Positions 33,796 through 44,292 are shown, counted from the first letter of the stretch. The stretch is DNA of 64,000 nt from Streptosporangium sandarakinum (GCF_013409935.1 NZ_JACCCO010000001.1:310001-374000); one strand, 5' to 3'. Notes: generated from the sequence alone by a model not told the origin. Translations and numbers: made by a program.

Positions 33796-34293
33796 TCACG
33801 TTTCTGGATCGTCATGCCACGATGGTCGTGTTCTCGAACTCTGGCTGGGCCGCTGGAGGCGTACCGGGCCGGGGCCGCGGCCGCCGAGGGTGTCGTCGGG
33901 GTTGAGGAGCAGGCATGCCTTCATCGACAGGCAGCCGCAGCCGATGCAGCCGGTGAGCTCCTGTTCGAGGCTTTCGATGACGCGGCGGCGTTCCTCCAGC
34001 TGCTTCTTCCAGCGTCGGGAGACTCGCTGCCAGTCCTTGTGGGTGGGGGCGCGGTCGGTGGGGAGGCCCGCGAAGACCTCGGCGACGTCCGACAGCGGGA
34101 TGTGGAGCCGCTTGGCCACGATGATCAAGGAGATCCGGCGGAGCATGTGCCGGGGGAAGATGCGCTGGTGGGCGCCATCACGTTCGCTGAAGATCAGGCC
34201 CTTGCGTTCGTAGAAGTGCAGGGCGGAGGCGGGCACGCCCGTCCGGCGGACGACCTCACCGATCGTGAGATGGTCGTCTGGACTGACGTGCAT
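33796..34293 (-). CDS. soxR: Redox-sensitive activator, SoxR type
   Basis: A 165-residue MerR-family protein. The HTH is LTIGEVVRRTGVPASALHFY; the 2Fe-2S motif CIGCGCLSMKAC near residues 116-127 is complete, so it should sense redox-cycling compounds. ATG 34293 has AAGGAG eight bases before it; ATG 34311 would add six residues. The gene follows the MFS transporter by 36 bp on the same strand. A palindrome upstream of that transporter (35881-35896) looks like a SoxR box. In actinomycetes SoxR responds to the cell's own redox-active metabolites, which suits a producer strain. Confidence 0.93.
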   Translation of the reverse strand: MHVSPDDHLTIGEVVRRTGVPASALHFYERKGLIFSERDGAHQRIFPRHMLRRISLIIVAKRLHIPLSDVAEVFAGLPTDRAPTHKDWQRVSRRWKKQLEERRRVIESLEQELTGCIGCGCLSMKACLLLNPDDTLGGRGPGPVRLQRPSQSSRTRPSWHDDPET

Positions 34294-34328
34294 TACCTCG
34301 CTCCTTGCCATGTCCGGGGCGCCGGCGG

Positions 34329-35831
34329 TCAGGTGGTCCGGCGGGACGCCGCGGCGCGGCCGTAGATCAAGACGGTCATGATGATCGACAGGACGAGACA
34401 GAGCAAGCCGACACCAAGCTGGGTCAGCTGCCAGGACCAGGTGAAGGCGTCCAGTTCCACGGCCTCCGCTCCGTCGGTGAGGCGCCCGGCGCCGATCTCG
34501 GCGGCGCGGGTCGCATCGTCGAGCTTGGCCGACAGGAGACCGACGAGAGAGGCGCTGTACGCGGCGATCACGAGGGCCTCGGCCGCTCCCCGCAGGGCGT
34601 TGAGGAAACCGGCCGCCATACCGACGGCGTCGGGGTCGACCAGCGCCATGGCCTGGCCGTCGGTGATGCCGAAGGACGCTCCCATGCCGATGCCGATCAG
34701 CACGAGCGGCGCCGCCACGACCATGACCGCGTCCTCGGCGTTCAGGGTCACCAGCCACAGGTTCCCGGCCGTGACCAGCAGCAGCGCGATCGTGATCAGC
34801 GGACGGGCCGGAACGCCCTTGTTCACCAGCGCCACCGCGGCCATGGGCATGACCAGCACGGGAGCGGTCAGCAGCAGCATCGTGACCCCGGCGGCCGCGG
34901 GAGACATGCCTGCCGCCGCCTGCAGATAAGTGGGCAGGAAGACCAGGACGCCCAGGAACCCGATGGAGGTGGTCAGGGTCGCCAGGCTCCATCCCAGGAA
35001 ACCGCGGTTGGCGATCAGGGCGGGTGCCAGCACCGGAGCGGCGCTGCGCCGCTGGACGACGCCGAACACGACCAGGACGGCCAGACCTGCGATGCCGGTC
35101 ACCGGGATGACCGGATGCGCCCAGCCGAGCGCGGGCGCCTCCAGCAGCGCGAACATCAACAGCGTCAGCGCGGCGACGAACAGGACACTGCCCGCCCAGT
35201 CGGTCCGCTCAGAGCCGGTCGCGCGGGATTCGCAGGCACGGGTCCCACCCAGGGCGACCAGCAGGCCGATCACGGTGAAGATCGCGAAGCCTCCCCGCCA
35301 TCCAGTGGCGCCGATCAGCAACCCCGACAAGGTGGGGCCGATCGCGATGCCGACCCCGGCCATGGTTCCCATCAGGGCGAAGGCGCGATTGCGGGCGGCG
35401 CCCTCATAAGTGGAGGCCAGGATGGCACCGCCCGCCGCCATGATCCCGGCACCTCCGACGCCGGAGACGATGCGAAAGATGTCAGTGGCCACGATCACCG
35501 GGCTCAGCGCCGTCCCGAGAAATCCAGCCGAGAAGACGGACGCCGAGACGACGAAGACCCGTCGCCGCCCGATCCGGTCGGCGGTCGAGCCCGCGATGAG
35601 CGTCATGGCCGCGAAGGCCAGGTTGTAACCGGCGACGACCCAGTTCAACGGCGACCCGGAGGTATCGAGATCACGGCCGATGCTGGGGAGCGCCACCGCC
35701 GTCCCCGAGATGGACATCGCCACCAGGACGACGGCGACCAGGACCACCGGAAGCGTCAATCGAGAATGCCGATCCGCCAGGCCGGAGTGCGGGGCGGCCT
35801 CTGTGGCCGTTCCGTCTGTGCCGTTCGCCAT
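34329..35831 (-). CDS. MFS efflux transporter, probable SoxR target
   Basis: A 500-residue DHA2-type transporter with about 14 hydrophobic segments. Motifs: AVALPSIGRDLDTSGSPLNW, GSTADRIGRRRVFV (motif A) and GPTLSGLLIGATGWRGGFAI (motif C). A SoxR-like dyad lies 50 bp upstream and soxR lies 36 bp downstream, so the pump is likely induced by redox-active compounds. It may export a quinone-like or enediyne-related product; that is inference. ATG 35831 starts a short polar N-terminus. Confidence 0.88.
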   Translation of the reverse strand: MANGTDGTATEAAPHSGLADRHSRLTLPVVLVAVVLVAMSISGTAVALPSIGRDLDTSGSPLNWVVAGYNLAFAAMTLIAGSTADRIGRRRVFVVSASVFSAGFLGTALSPVIVATDIFRIVSGVGGAGIMAAGGAILASTYEGAARNRAFALMGTMAGVGIAIGPTLSGLLIGATGWRGGFAIFTVIGLLVALGGTRACESRATGSERTDWAGSVLFVAALTLLMFALLEAPALGWAHPVIPVTGIAGLAVLVVFGVVQRRSAAPVLAPALIANRGFLGWSLATLTTSIGFLGVLVFLPTYLQAAAGMSPAAAGVTMLLLTAPVLVMPMAAVALVNKGVPARPLITIALLLVTAGNLWLVTLNAEDAVMVVAAPLVLIGIGMGASFGITDGQAMALVDPDAVGMAAGFLNALRGAAEALVIAAYSASLVGLLSAKLDDATRAAEIGAGRLTDGAEAVELDAFTWSWQLTQLGVGLLCLVLSIIMTVLIYGRAAASRRTT

Positions 35832-35880
35832 GTTCGTTCGCTTTCTCTGAGCCCGCAGCAGACAGCGAAGACCTCACCAG

Positions 35881-35896
35881 CTCAACCGCTGTTGAG
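35881..35896. promoter_or_regulatory. SoxR-box-like palindrome
   Basis: CTCAACCGCTGTTGAG is a perfect dyad (CTCAAC-4-GTTGAG) with outer bases that resemble SoxR boxes (CCTCAA...TTGAGG). It is ~50 bp before the MFS start and 1.6 kb before soxR. Confidence 0.65.
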
Positions 35897-36157
35897 GTCA
35901 AATCCCCTGGTGAGAACCCACTTGTGCGAAGCGGCCATCGCAGCCTCAGCACAAGGGCTACCGGGGTGACGAAGGGGACAGATCCCTCTGTCCGAGGCGC
36001 CCTGCGGCTTCCGGACCGCTGGCGCTGCCGGGCATCGGCCGATCCCATTCCCGGCCGCGCGCCTCCGACGACGACCCGTGTTCCGAAGCGCTGCCGGCGG
36101 GGGGTGCCGGCGCTGGGCGAGCGCGGCGGTCCGCCGTGGCGGCCGGCCGCCGGCCCG

Positions 36158-36330
36158 CTATCCGGCGTCGAGCGCCCTGCTCGTGAACAGCGCGATCTCA
36201 CCCTCGCTCGCCGTGCTCCGGTAGAAGGCGGCGTCGAGGCCGCAAAGGGCGAACCCCGTCCGCCGGTACGCGCGAACGGCGGTGACGTTGACGTTCGAGG
36301 TCTCCAGCCAGGCCGTCCGCGCCCCGCGGC
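36158..36330 (-). pseudogene. C-terminal fragment of a GNAT acetyltransferase
   Basis: The reading frame TAWLETSNVNVTAVRAYRRT then GFALCGLDAAFYRS and GEIALFTSR is the end of a GNAT domain (acetyl-CoA site is expected just upstream). The gene is cut at the boundary with the amidohydrolase; no N-terminal half is seen in any frame. It is probably inactive. Confidence 0.65.
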
Positions 36331-36341
36331 GCCGGGGGCCG

Positions 36342-37532
36342 TCAGGTGAGGCGGCCGTCGCGGGCGACGATCCGGCCGGCCTTGACGACGAGGGACCGGC
36401 GCGGGCGCACGCACACCGCCTCGGCCGCGTTGCGGGCGTCCACCACCACCAGGTCGGCGTGGTCGCCCACGGCCGGGCCGTGGGCTTCGAGGCCCAGGGC
36501 GCGGGCGGCGCCGCGGGTGGCGGCGTCCAGGGCCAGCTCGATGTCCTCGTCGCGCGCGCCGGTGCCCCTGGCCTGGAAGAAGGCGCGCTCCAGCATGTCC
36601 CCGTCACCGAACGGGCTCCACAGGTCGCGGACGCCGTCGTTGCCCAGCGCCACCGGGACGCCGGCCTCGGTCAGGGCCCGCAGCGGCAGCACCCCCCTGG
36701 CCGGGGCGATGGTGGCCAGGGCGATCCCGGCCTCGGACAGGCCCTCGATCAGCCGGTCGCGGGTGGCCGGGTCGGCGTCGCCGAGCGCGAAGCCGTGGCT
36801 GATGGTGACCTTGCCGCCCAGTCCCAGGGCGCGGGTCCGCTCGATGATGAGCTCGAACTGCCAGGTGCCGAGCGTGCCGCCGTCGTGCAGGTGGATGTCC
36901 ACGCCCGCGCCGTACCGCCCGGCCAGGCCGAAGATCGCATCCAGGTGCCTGACGGGGTCGCGGTCCACTCCGGCGGGGTCGAGCCCGCCGATCATCTCGA
37001 CCCCCGCCTTCAGCGCCTCCTCCAGCAGCGTCTCCGTGCCGGGACTGATCAGCATGCCCGCCTGCGGGAAGGCGACGAGCTCGGCGGAGATCCGGCCGTC
37101 GAGGCGCCCGACGGCCTCGCGGACCGCCTCGACGGAGTCCAGGCCCACCAGCGGGTCGACGTCGACGTGCGACCGGACGTGCGTGGTACCGCAGACGATC
37201 ATGTTCTCGAGCAGGGCGGTGATGTGGTCGGCGTTGGGGATGCCGAGCTCGGGCCGCCGCTCCTGGCCGTTGCGGATCTTGCCCATCAGGCCGGGGCCCG
37301 AGTTGTGCGGCACCCAGGGGCCGCCCCACAGCGTCTTGTCCAGGTGCGCGTGACCGTCGACGAGGCCGGGCAGCACGAGCCGGCCGTTCAGGTCCTCGAC
37401 CTCGCCCGCGAAGCCGTCCGGCCCGCCTGCGCCGGGCGTGAGCAGCGCGGCGATCCGGCCGTCGCGGATCAGCAGGTCGGCGGGGCCCTCATGGCCCTGG
37501 ATCCGGGCGTCGCGCAGCAGCAGCTCGCTCAT
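36342..37532 (-). CDS. Amidohydrolase, cytosine deaminase-like
   Basis: A 396-residue metal-dependent hydrolase. Metal-site motifs are present: VDGHAHLDKT, THVRSHVDVDP, DIHLHDGGTLG, SHGFALGD and ALGNDGVRDLW (Asp). This set fits the cytosine deaminase/isoguanine deaminase branch. ATG 37532 follows GAAGAG; an in-frame ATG at 37565 lies in the operator region. It is divergent from a GntR regulator with a GGTATACC palindrome between them, so its expression probably follows a pyrimidine or related ligand. No permease is adjacent. Confidence 0.85.
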   Translation of the reverse strand: MSELLLRDARIQGHEGPADLLIRDGRIAALLTPGAGGPDGFAGEVEDLNGRLVLPGLVDGHAHLDKTLWGGPWVPHNSGPGLMGKIRNGQERRPELGIPNADHITALLENMIVCGTTHVRSHVDVDPLVGLDSVEAVREAVGRLDGRISAELVAFPQAGMLISPGTETLLEEALKAGVEMIGGLDPAGVDRDPVRHLDAIFGLAGRYGAGVDIHLHDGGTLGTWQFELIIERTRALGLGGKVTISHGFALGDADPATRDRLIEGLSEAGIALATIAPARGVLPLRALTEAGVPVALGNDGVRDLWSPFGDGDMLERAFFQARGTGARDEDIELALDAATRGAARALGLEAHGPAVGDHADLVVVDARNAAEAVCVRPRRSLVVKAGRIVARDGRLT

Positions 37533-37577
37533 GCTCTTCTCTGTCCTTCTCTCCCACGGTGACATCGCGAGATTAAC

Positions 37578-37585
37578 GGTATACC
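37578..37585. promoter_or_regulatory. GntR-type operator candidate
   Basis: The core GGTATACC within ATTAACGGTATACCAATAG is a FadR-subfamily-like dyad in the 103-bp divergent gap of the amidohydrolase and gntR genes. Confidence 0.55.
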
Positions 37586-37635
37586 AATAGCGGGGGCAAT
37601 AGGCTGGCTCCGACGCAGGCAGGAAGGAGCGGAAG

Positions 37636-38376
37636 TTGAGCGCGTTGCGCGACCGGGCCTACGAGACGCTCAAGCGGCGCATCGTCGAGGTGGAGCTGCG
37701 GCCGGGCGAGCGGCTGGTGGAGCGCGACCTCGCCGCCGAGCTCGACGTCTCCCGCATCCCGCTCCGCGAGGCGCTGCACCTGCTGGCCGCCGAGGGCCTG
37801 GTGGTCATCGTCCCCAACCGGGGCGCCCTGGTCAGCCCGCTCACCCCCGCCGACGTGCGCGACCTGTTCGACGTGCGCGAGAGCCTGGAGGTACTGGCCG
37901 CGCGCCTGGCAGCCGGGCGGGCCGGGGCGGACGACCTCGCGCGGCTGCGCGGCTGCCTCGACCGGGCCCGCGACGCCGTACGGCGGGGCGACCGCCGGGG
38001 CATCGTGACGGCCAACGCCGAGTTCCACGCGGAGATCGTCGAGGCCGCCGGGAACGCCCTGCTCGGCACATTGATGCGCCCCCTCGACGCCCAGTTGCGC
38101 CGGTTGTTCCTGCTGACCTCCGAGCGCGACCCCGCCAGGCAGTGCACCGAGCACGAGGAGCTCTACACCGCGATCGCCGGCGGCGACGCCGACCGGGCGG
38201 CCGCCTGCGCGCTGCGCCACGTCGCCGACGGCCGCGAGCCGACGCTGGCGCTCGCCGGGCGGTGGGCCGCCGACATCGATCCGGTCGAGGTGACCCGCAC
38301 CCGCCGCCGCCGTACCGAGCCGAGCGCCGCCGGCCGGCGCCCCGAGGACCCGGCGGCGTCGCCGGGGCTCCGGTAA
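37636..38376 (+). CDS. GntR family regulator with FCD domain
   Basis: A 246-residue regulator. The wHTH is AYETLKRRIVEVELRPGERL, ERDLAAELDVSRIPLREALH, LLAAEGLV. The FCD ligand domain follows with Asp/His metal-type positions (FHAEIVEAAGN, HEELYTAI...H). The start is TTG 37636 with AAGGAG eight bases upstream. It most likely controls the divergent amidohydrolase through 37578-37585. Confidence 0.9.
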   Translation: MSALRDRAYETLKRRIVEVELRPGERLVERDLAAELDVSRIPLREALHLLAAEGLVVIVPNRGALVSPLTPADVRDLFDVRESLEVLAARLAAGRAGADDLARLRGCLDRARDAVRRGDRRGIVTANAEFHAEIVEAAGNALLGTLMRPLDAQLRRLFLLTSERDPARQCTEHEELYTAIAGGDADRAAACALRHVADGREPTLALAGRWAADIDPVEVTRTRRRRTEPSAAGRRPEDPAASPGLR

Positions 38377-38418
38377 AACCCGTCGAACTCCGCGGCGGCA
38401 GAAGGGATCATTGCCGTC

Positions 38419-39528
<1,110 letters not shown>

Positions 39529-39562
39529 TACGGTCCGGCGCCTCGGCGGGGCGGCCCCGGCG

Positions 39563-39676
39563 TCAGATCGCGAGGGTCTTGCGCAGGGCGTCGAGGCCGC
39601 CGCGGTAGATCCCGGTGAACAGGCCGACGGCCTCGTCCTCGTCCGGTGCCGGTGTGAGGTTTTCGGTGGTGGTGGG
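39563..39676 (-). pseudogene. Possible C-terminal gene remnant
   Basis: Minus-strand frame ending EAVGLFTGIYRGGLDALRKT then LAI and stop, without a start codon and preceded by an in-frame TGA. It reads like the end of an actinobacterial SRPBCC or similar protein but is too short to name. Confidence 0.25.
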
Positions 39677-39800
39677 TCAGGCCCCGCCCGGCCCCGGACC
39701 GGCCGGTTCTGCTTGCAGAAGCCTCATGAGGGCGTCGGCCGGTATTTTCAGGAAGGGCTTATCCTCGACTCCAGTCGCATCCGGAAGGAGACCCGGGCCC

Positions 39801-40259
39801 ATGACCGCCACGGATCCCGCGCTGACCGCCCTCGCCAACGGATGGGCGGCCCTCTACCTCCTGTACGGCAGGATCGAGGCGCGCATCGAGCGCGCCCTGC
39901 AGTCCCAGCACGCCCTGAGCGTGCGGGAGTACTCGCTGCTCAGCGTGCTCAGCCGCCAGCACGACGGCGAGGGCGGGCACCTGCAGATGAAGCAGGTCGC
40001 CGACGCGGTGGCGCTCAGCCAGAGCGCCACCACCCGCCTGGTCACCCGTCTGGAGGACCGCGGCCTGCTCTCGCGCTACCTGTGCCCGACCGACCGCCGC
40101 GGCATCTACACCGACGTCAGCGACGCGGGCCTGAAGCTCCTGCGGGAGGCCCGGCCGACCAACGACACCGCGCTCAGAGAGGCGCTCGACGAAGCCGCCA
40201 AGAACCCCGAACTGGCTCCCCTGGTCACGGCGGTCGAGGCGATGAGCCCGACGCGGTGA
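39801..40259 (+). CDS. MarR family regulator
   Basis: A 152-residue winged-helix protein: LSVREYSLLSVLSRQHDGEG, LQMKQVADAVALSQSATTRL, VTRLEDRGLLSRYLCPTDRR (wing). ATG 39801 follows AAGGAG with 9-11 base spacing. It differs clearly from the MarR at 27.6 kb. The target is unknown; the neighbouring DinB-type gene is convergent. Confidence 0.9.
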   Translation: MTATDPALTALANGWAALYLLYGRIEARIERALQSQHALSVREYSLLSVLSRQHDGEGGHLQMKQVADAVALSQSATTRLVTRLEDRGLLSRYLCPTDRRGIYTDVSDAGLKLLREARPTNDTALREALDEAAKNPELAPLVTAVEAMSPTR

Positions 40260-40435
40260 CGCCCCGATCCCCTTCCGGCGCGGTGAGAAGAGGCGTCTCC
40301 CTGGGGCGTCGACACCAGGGGGCGGGAAGTTCCGGGGCAGGAGCCCGGAGGACACGGTCCGCGCGCGGGCCGCGCGCGGACCGCAAGACCCATGCGCGGG
40401 CCGCGTTCAGCGTTCAATGATCCACAGAACGGAAC

Positions 40436-41239
40436 CTAACGCAGGGCGGGGGCGAACTGGCCCGGGGTACGGCCGGCGCCGGCCGGGCCCCGGTAGCACT
40501 GGGCGATGTCCAGCCAGCGGTCGGCCTCGTCGCCGACGGCGGTGACCGCGAGGTCGTCGCGGTGCCGGCGCCGGGTGGCCAGCAGGCAGAAGTCGGTCGC
40601 CGGGCCGCTGACCCGCTGCTCGGCGTCCTCGGGGCCGTAGGCCCACAGCTCGCCGGAGGGGCCGGTGATCTCGAAGCGGAACTCGGCGGCCGGCGGCGTC
40701 AGGCCCCGGGCGAGGTAGCCGAAGTCGCGGGTGAGGACGGCGAACACCACCAGGTGGCGCAGGCTGTCGGTCCGCTCCAGCTCCACGCCGAGGGCGTCGG
40801 CGATGTCCTGGCCGTGGGCGAACTGCTCCATGATGCCGGCGCAGGCCAGCACGATGGGCGGCAGCGGGTTGACCAGCCAGGGCACGACCTGCCCGGCGGG
40901 GACGGCGGCCAGGGCGGGCACCACGGCCTCGCGCTCGGCCCGCCAGCGGGCCAGCAGCACCTCGGGGGTGTCGTTCTCGTAGTCCTTCAGCGCGGCGTTC
41001 ACCGCGCCGTCGAAGTTCTCCTGGGCCTTGGCGGTCATGGCCTTGAACGCCTCCGCGTCGGAGGCGGCGGTGCCGGCCAGCCGGAAGATGAAGGCCAGGT
41101 GGGCGATCTGGTCGGCCACCGTCCAGCCGGGGGCGGGGGTGGGCAGCTTCCACTGGTCGGCGTCCAGACCCGCCACCAGGCGGTCGAGCTGCTCGCCGTC
41201 GGCTGTCAGGTCCGCGAGTACGATCTCCAGGTCGGTCAC
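40436..41239 (-). CDS. DinB/maleylpyruvate-isomerase-like metal-binding protein (TIGR03084 type)
   Basis: A 267-residue protein. The N-terminal four-helix part has TPAPGWTVADQIAHLAFI and GIMEQFAHGQDIADALG, with histidines placed as in mycothiol-dependent maleylpyruvate isomerase relatives. The C-terminal domain (FEITGPSGELWAYGPED, ATDFCLLATRR) fits the TIGR03084 group. The true substrate is unknown; mycothiol-dependent detoxification is a reasonable guess. It starts at GTG 41239 after GAGGAGG and follows an AhpD-like gene by 67 bp on the same strand. Confidence 0.85.
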   Translation of the reverse strand: MTDLEIVLADLTADGEQLDRLVAGLDADQWKLPTPAPGWTVADQIAHLAFIFRLAGTAASDAEAFKAMTAKAQENFDGAVNAALKDYENDTPEVLLARWRAEREAVVPALAAVPAGQVVPWLVNPLPPIVLACAGIMEQFAHGQDIADALGVELERTDSLRHLVVFAVLTRDFGYLARGLTPPAAEFRFEITGPSGELWAYGPEDAEQRVSGPATDFCLLATRRRHRDDLAVTAVGDEADRWLDIAQCYRGPAGAGRTPGQFAPALR

Positions 41240-41306
41240 GCGTCCGTCCTCCTCGTTGTCGTTTCCGTCGGGTGGCGCATCGGATGTCGTGGGGTGGTGC
41301 GGCCGG

Positions 41307-42536
41307 TCACGCCGGAGCCTGCCGGACGGGGTCCTCGCCGGGGGCGGGGACCGGATGACCGGCGGGAGCGGGGGCCGCGGCGGAGGCGGGTGGCACGGGT
41401 ATCCAGGAGGCCACCCGGCGCGCCGCGGCCAGGGCGGCCCACGAGGTCAGCTCGACCAGCTCCCGGTCGCCCGCCCCGGTGGCCCGGAACTCCTCGACGG
41501 CCGCCCGGTCCACCTGGTGGGAGGCGAGCGCGGTGAGCAGGGCCAGGCGGCCCGCGGGACGCTCGGCGGCCGGCAGCCGATCCGCCGCGACCGTCGCCCA
41601 CGCCCGGCTGAGGCCCATCGGCCCGCCGTCCCAGGCGGCCAGCTCGGCGGCGACCAGTTCCCGCACCCGGTGGGGCACCGAACGCCGGCCGTAGGCGCCG
41701 GCGGCGGCGGACGCGCGGGCGAAGGCGTCGGCGAAGTGCGGCACGCCGGCCGCCCACGCCGCCGCCACGCCGTCCGGTCCGTCCTCCGCGGTCGCGCCGT
41801 CCCCCGGCCCGCCGTACGGCCGGCCGCCCGCCGGGTCCGTGCCGCCCGCCAGGTCCGTGCCGTACGGCGGGTCCGGGAGCGGCGCGGCGGGGAGCAGGCC
41901 GGGTGAGGCGCCGGGCGCGGCGGTCCGGCGCGCCGCCGGGAGCATGAGCAGGCCGAGCAGCCGGGAGAGGGGGCGGCGCGCGGCCCCGGGCACCTGCGGC
42001 GGCAGCGGGGAGTCGTCGAGGAACACGTTCACCATGCGGTTCAGGTAGTGGAAGGTGACCGCCACCGCGGCCAGCTCCGCCGTCCGCTCCGCCGGGAGCG
42101 GGGCCGCGTGCCGCCGGGCCGTCTCGCGGGTCGCGGTCGCCCGCGCCCACCCGGTGATCTCCGGCGGGACCGGGCCGCCGGCGGTCCCGGCCGCGCGGGC
42201 CGGCGGGACCAGGCCGCGCAGCGTCTCGGTGTGGACGCCCGTGCAGTACGGGCAGGCGTTGGCCGCCGACACCGCGGCGGCGACCGCCTCCCGCTCCGCC
42301 CGGCGGGTCCGCCCGGCGGCCAGGAGCGCCTCGCGCAGCATCGTCCAGCAGCCGGCCAGCGCCTCCGGTGAGGGCGAGTGCAGGATCACCGGCGGGGCGA
42401 GCAGGCCGAAGTCGCCTTCGAGCTGCCGGTAGACCCGGGCGACGAGGCCGCGGGCGGCGCGTGGCCGCACCGGGGAGACGTGCCGGACCTGGATCAGTGT
42501 TCCCGGCCGCATCAGCCGCGCGAGCGTCCCGCCCAT
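41307..42536 (-). CDS. AhpD/carboxymuconolactone-decarboxylase-like protein
   Basis: A 409-residue protein made of two CMD-like helical regions. ANACPYCTGVHTE (~95-107) is the AhpD CxxCxxxH redox motif; the second half lacks it. A ~70-residue Pro/Gly-rich linker separates the halves. AhpD-type proteins act as alkylhydroperoxidases or thiol-disulphide enzymes. It may form a unit with the DinB-like gene, both dealing with thiol chemistry. It lies 103 bp after the end of the GMC oxidoreductase gene on the same strand, so it could be part of the enediyne operon's downstream end. Confidence 0.75.
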   Translation of the reverse strand: MGGTLARLMRPGTLIQVRHVSPVRPRAARGLVARVYRQLEGDFGLLAPPVILHSPSPEALAGCWTMLREALLAAGRTRRAEREAVAAAVSAANACPYCTGVHTETLRGLVPPARAAGTAGGPVPPEITGWARATATRETARRHAAPLPAERTAELAAVAVTFHYLNRMVNVFLDDSPLPPQVPGAARRPLSRLLGLLMLPAARRTAAPGASPGLLPAAPLPDPPYGTDLAGGTDPAGGRPYGGPGDGATAEDGPDGVAAAWAAGVPHFADAFARASAAAGAYGRRSVPHRVRELVAAELAAWDGGPMGLSRAWATVAADRLPAAERPAGRLALLTALASHQVDRAAVEEFRATGAGDRELVELTSWAALAAARRVASWIPVPPASAAAPAPAGHPVPAPGEDPVRQAPA

Positions 42537-42639
42537 CGTCGTCTCCTCTCCCCCGCCGCCGGCGTCCCCGCCGGTCCTGTCGTCGATCTCGTCACGGACG
42601 CCCCCACCGGCTTCGCCGCCTGTGCGGTCGCCGGCGCGG

Positions 42640-44292
42640 TCACCGCCGCATGAGTTCCGGGACCAGCGTGGTGACGCCGCGACGGCCGGAGGCGGACCCG
42701 TCCGGGGCGGGCGCGCCGTAGGTGACCTCGACGCCGCGCTCCCGCGCCGCCTGGACGATGCCGGGCACGGCGCGCTCGGCCAGGGCGGCGATGGTCATCG
42801 CGGGGTTGACGGTCAGCGCGCCGGGCACGGCCGAGCCGTCGGTGACGAAGATGCCGGGGTGGCCGCGCAGCTCGTGCCGGTCGTCCAGGGCCGAGGTGTG
42901 CGGGTCGTCGCCGATGCGGCAGGAGGCCAGCGGGTGGACGGTGTAGGCGCCGACGAGGTCGTTGGTCCACGGCGTCACCGTGGCGAGCCCGTCGCGCTCC
43001 AGGATGTCCTTGACGTCGGCGTCGGCCATCTCCCAGGCGCGCAGCGTGTTGGCGGTCGGCTTGTAGCTGAGCCGGCCGATGCCGAGCATCTGCTGCGACA
43101 GGCGGTCGGCGTTGCCGCGGGCCGGCGGCGGGCCGAACACGCCCTCGTTGTCGTCCTCGATCATCTGGAAGATGATCAGCCACGACTGCCAGCGCTTCAG
43201 CATCTCCTTCTTCCCGACGCCGAACCATCCGGGGTTCGCGCCGGGCGCCTGGGCGAGGATGGTGCCGAGGCCGGGCGGGAAGTAGAGCTGTTCGAGGGAG
43301 TAGCGGGTGTACTCGGGCAGCGAACCGTCCAGCCGGTCCCAGTTGGCCACGGTCGGCCCCTTGCCGATCTGGTTGGCGGCGTAGGCCAGGCCGTCGCCGC
43401 GGTCCAGGCCGAGCACCTCGCGCACCCGGTCCTCGTTGAGGACGGCCGTGTTGAGCCTCTCGCCGTTGCCGGAGAAGTAGCGGCCCACGGCGTGCGGCAT
43501 CGGGCCGAGGCCGGCCTCGCTGCGCTGCAGGATGACCGGGGTGGCGCCGGCCCCGGCGGCCAGGATGACGATCTTGGCGTCGATCGCGCCGTCGCCGGCG
43601 GTGACCCGGTAGTCCTCGTCGTCGACGACGCTGTAGTGGACGCGGTAGCCGCCGTCGTCGGTCCGCTCGATCCGCTGCACCTCGTGCAGCGGGCGGATCT
43701 CGGCCCCGTGGGCGAGGGCCGCGGGCAGGTAGTTGAGCAGCAGCGACTGCTTGGCGTCGAAGCGGCAGCCGGCCATCATCCAGTTGCAGTTGACGCACTT
43801 CTCCCGGTCCACGGCGGCCGGGACGGGGTTGGCCGTACGGCCGGCGTGACGGCAGGCGGCGGCCCACAGCCCCCCGGCGTACGTGGCGTCCTCCCAGCCC
43901 TGGTGGGTGATCGGGATGGACTCGGCGACCCGGTCGTACCAGGGGTCGAGGGTGTCGCGGCTGACGGCGGCGGGCCACATGCGGCGGTTGATGCTGCCGC
44001 GGCGCTCGAAGACGAAGCGCGGCGCGCGGGGCATGGCGGCGAAGTAGACGACGCTGCCGCCGCCCACGCAGTTGCCGCCGAGCACGCTCATGCCGTCGCC
44101 CACGACGAAGTCGAAGGCGCGGGTGTAGGACGAGCCGAGCTTGAAGTCGTGTTCGAAGTCGTCGCTCTTCAGCCAGGGGCCGCGTTCGAGGATGACGACC
44201 TTCGCGCCGCCGGCCGCGAGGTGGTAGGCGGTGATCGAGCCGCCGAAGCCGCTTCCCACCACCAGGACGTCGGTGCGTTCCGGGCTGCTCAT
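42640..44292 (-). CDS. GMC oxidoreductase, enediyne-associated (E9-like)
   Basis: A 550-residue FAD enzyme. The dinucleotide motif is VLVVGSGFGGSITAY at the N-terminus, then VLGGNCVGGGSVVYF, a Cys group EKCVNCNWMMAGC, and the active-site His in VHPLASCRIGDDPH with NPAMTIAALAER at the end. It resembles cholesterol-oxidase/GMC-type alcohol or polyol oxidases. Nine-membered enediyne clusters carry an oxidoreductase of this size (E9, from memory), which would fit. The ATG 44292 overlaps the stop of the small partner gene (ATGA), so they are translationally coupled and probably form a complex. Confidence 0.88.
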   Translation of the reverse strand: MSSPERTDVLVVGSGFGGSITAYHLAAGGAKVVILERGPWLKSDDFEHDFKLGSSYTRAFDFVVGDGMSVLGGNCVGGGSVVYFAAMPRAPRFVFERRGSINRRMWPAAVSRDTLDPWYDRVAESIPITHQGWEDATYAGGLWAAACRHAGRTANPVPAAVDREKCVNCNWMMAGCRFDAKQSLLLNYLPAALAHGAEIRPLHEVQRIERTDDGGYRVHYSVVDDEDYRVTAGDGAIDAKIVILAAGAGATPVILQRSEAGLGPMPHAVGRYFSGNGERLNTAVLNEDRVREVLGLDRGDGLAYAANQIGKGPTVANWDRLDGSLPEYTRYSLEQLYFPPGLGTILAQAPGANPGWFGVGKKEMLKRWQSWLIIFQMIEDDNEGVFGPPPARGNADRLSQQMLGIGRLSYKPTANTLRAWEMADADVKDILERDGLATVTPWTNDLVGAYTVHPLASCRIGDDPHTSALDDRHELRGHPGIFVTDGSAVPGALTVNPAMTIAALAERAVPGIVQAARERGVEVTYGAPAPDGSASGRRGVTTLVPELMRR

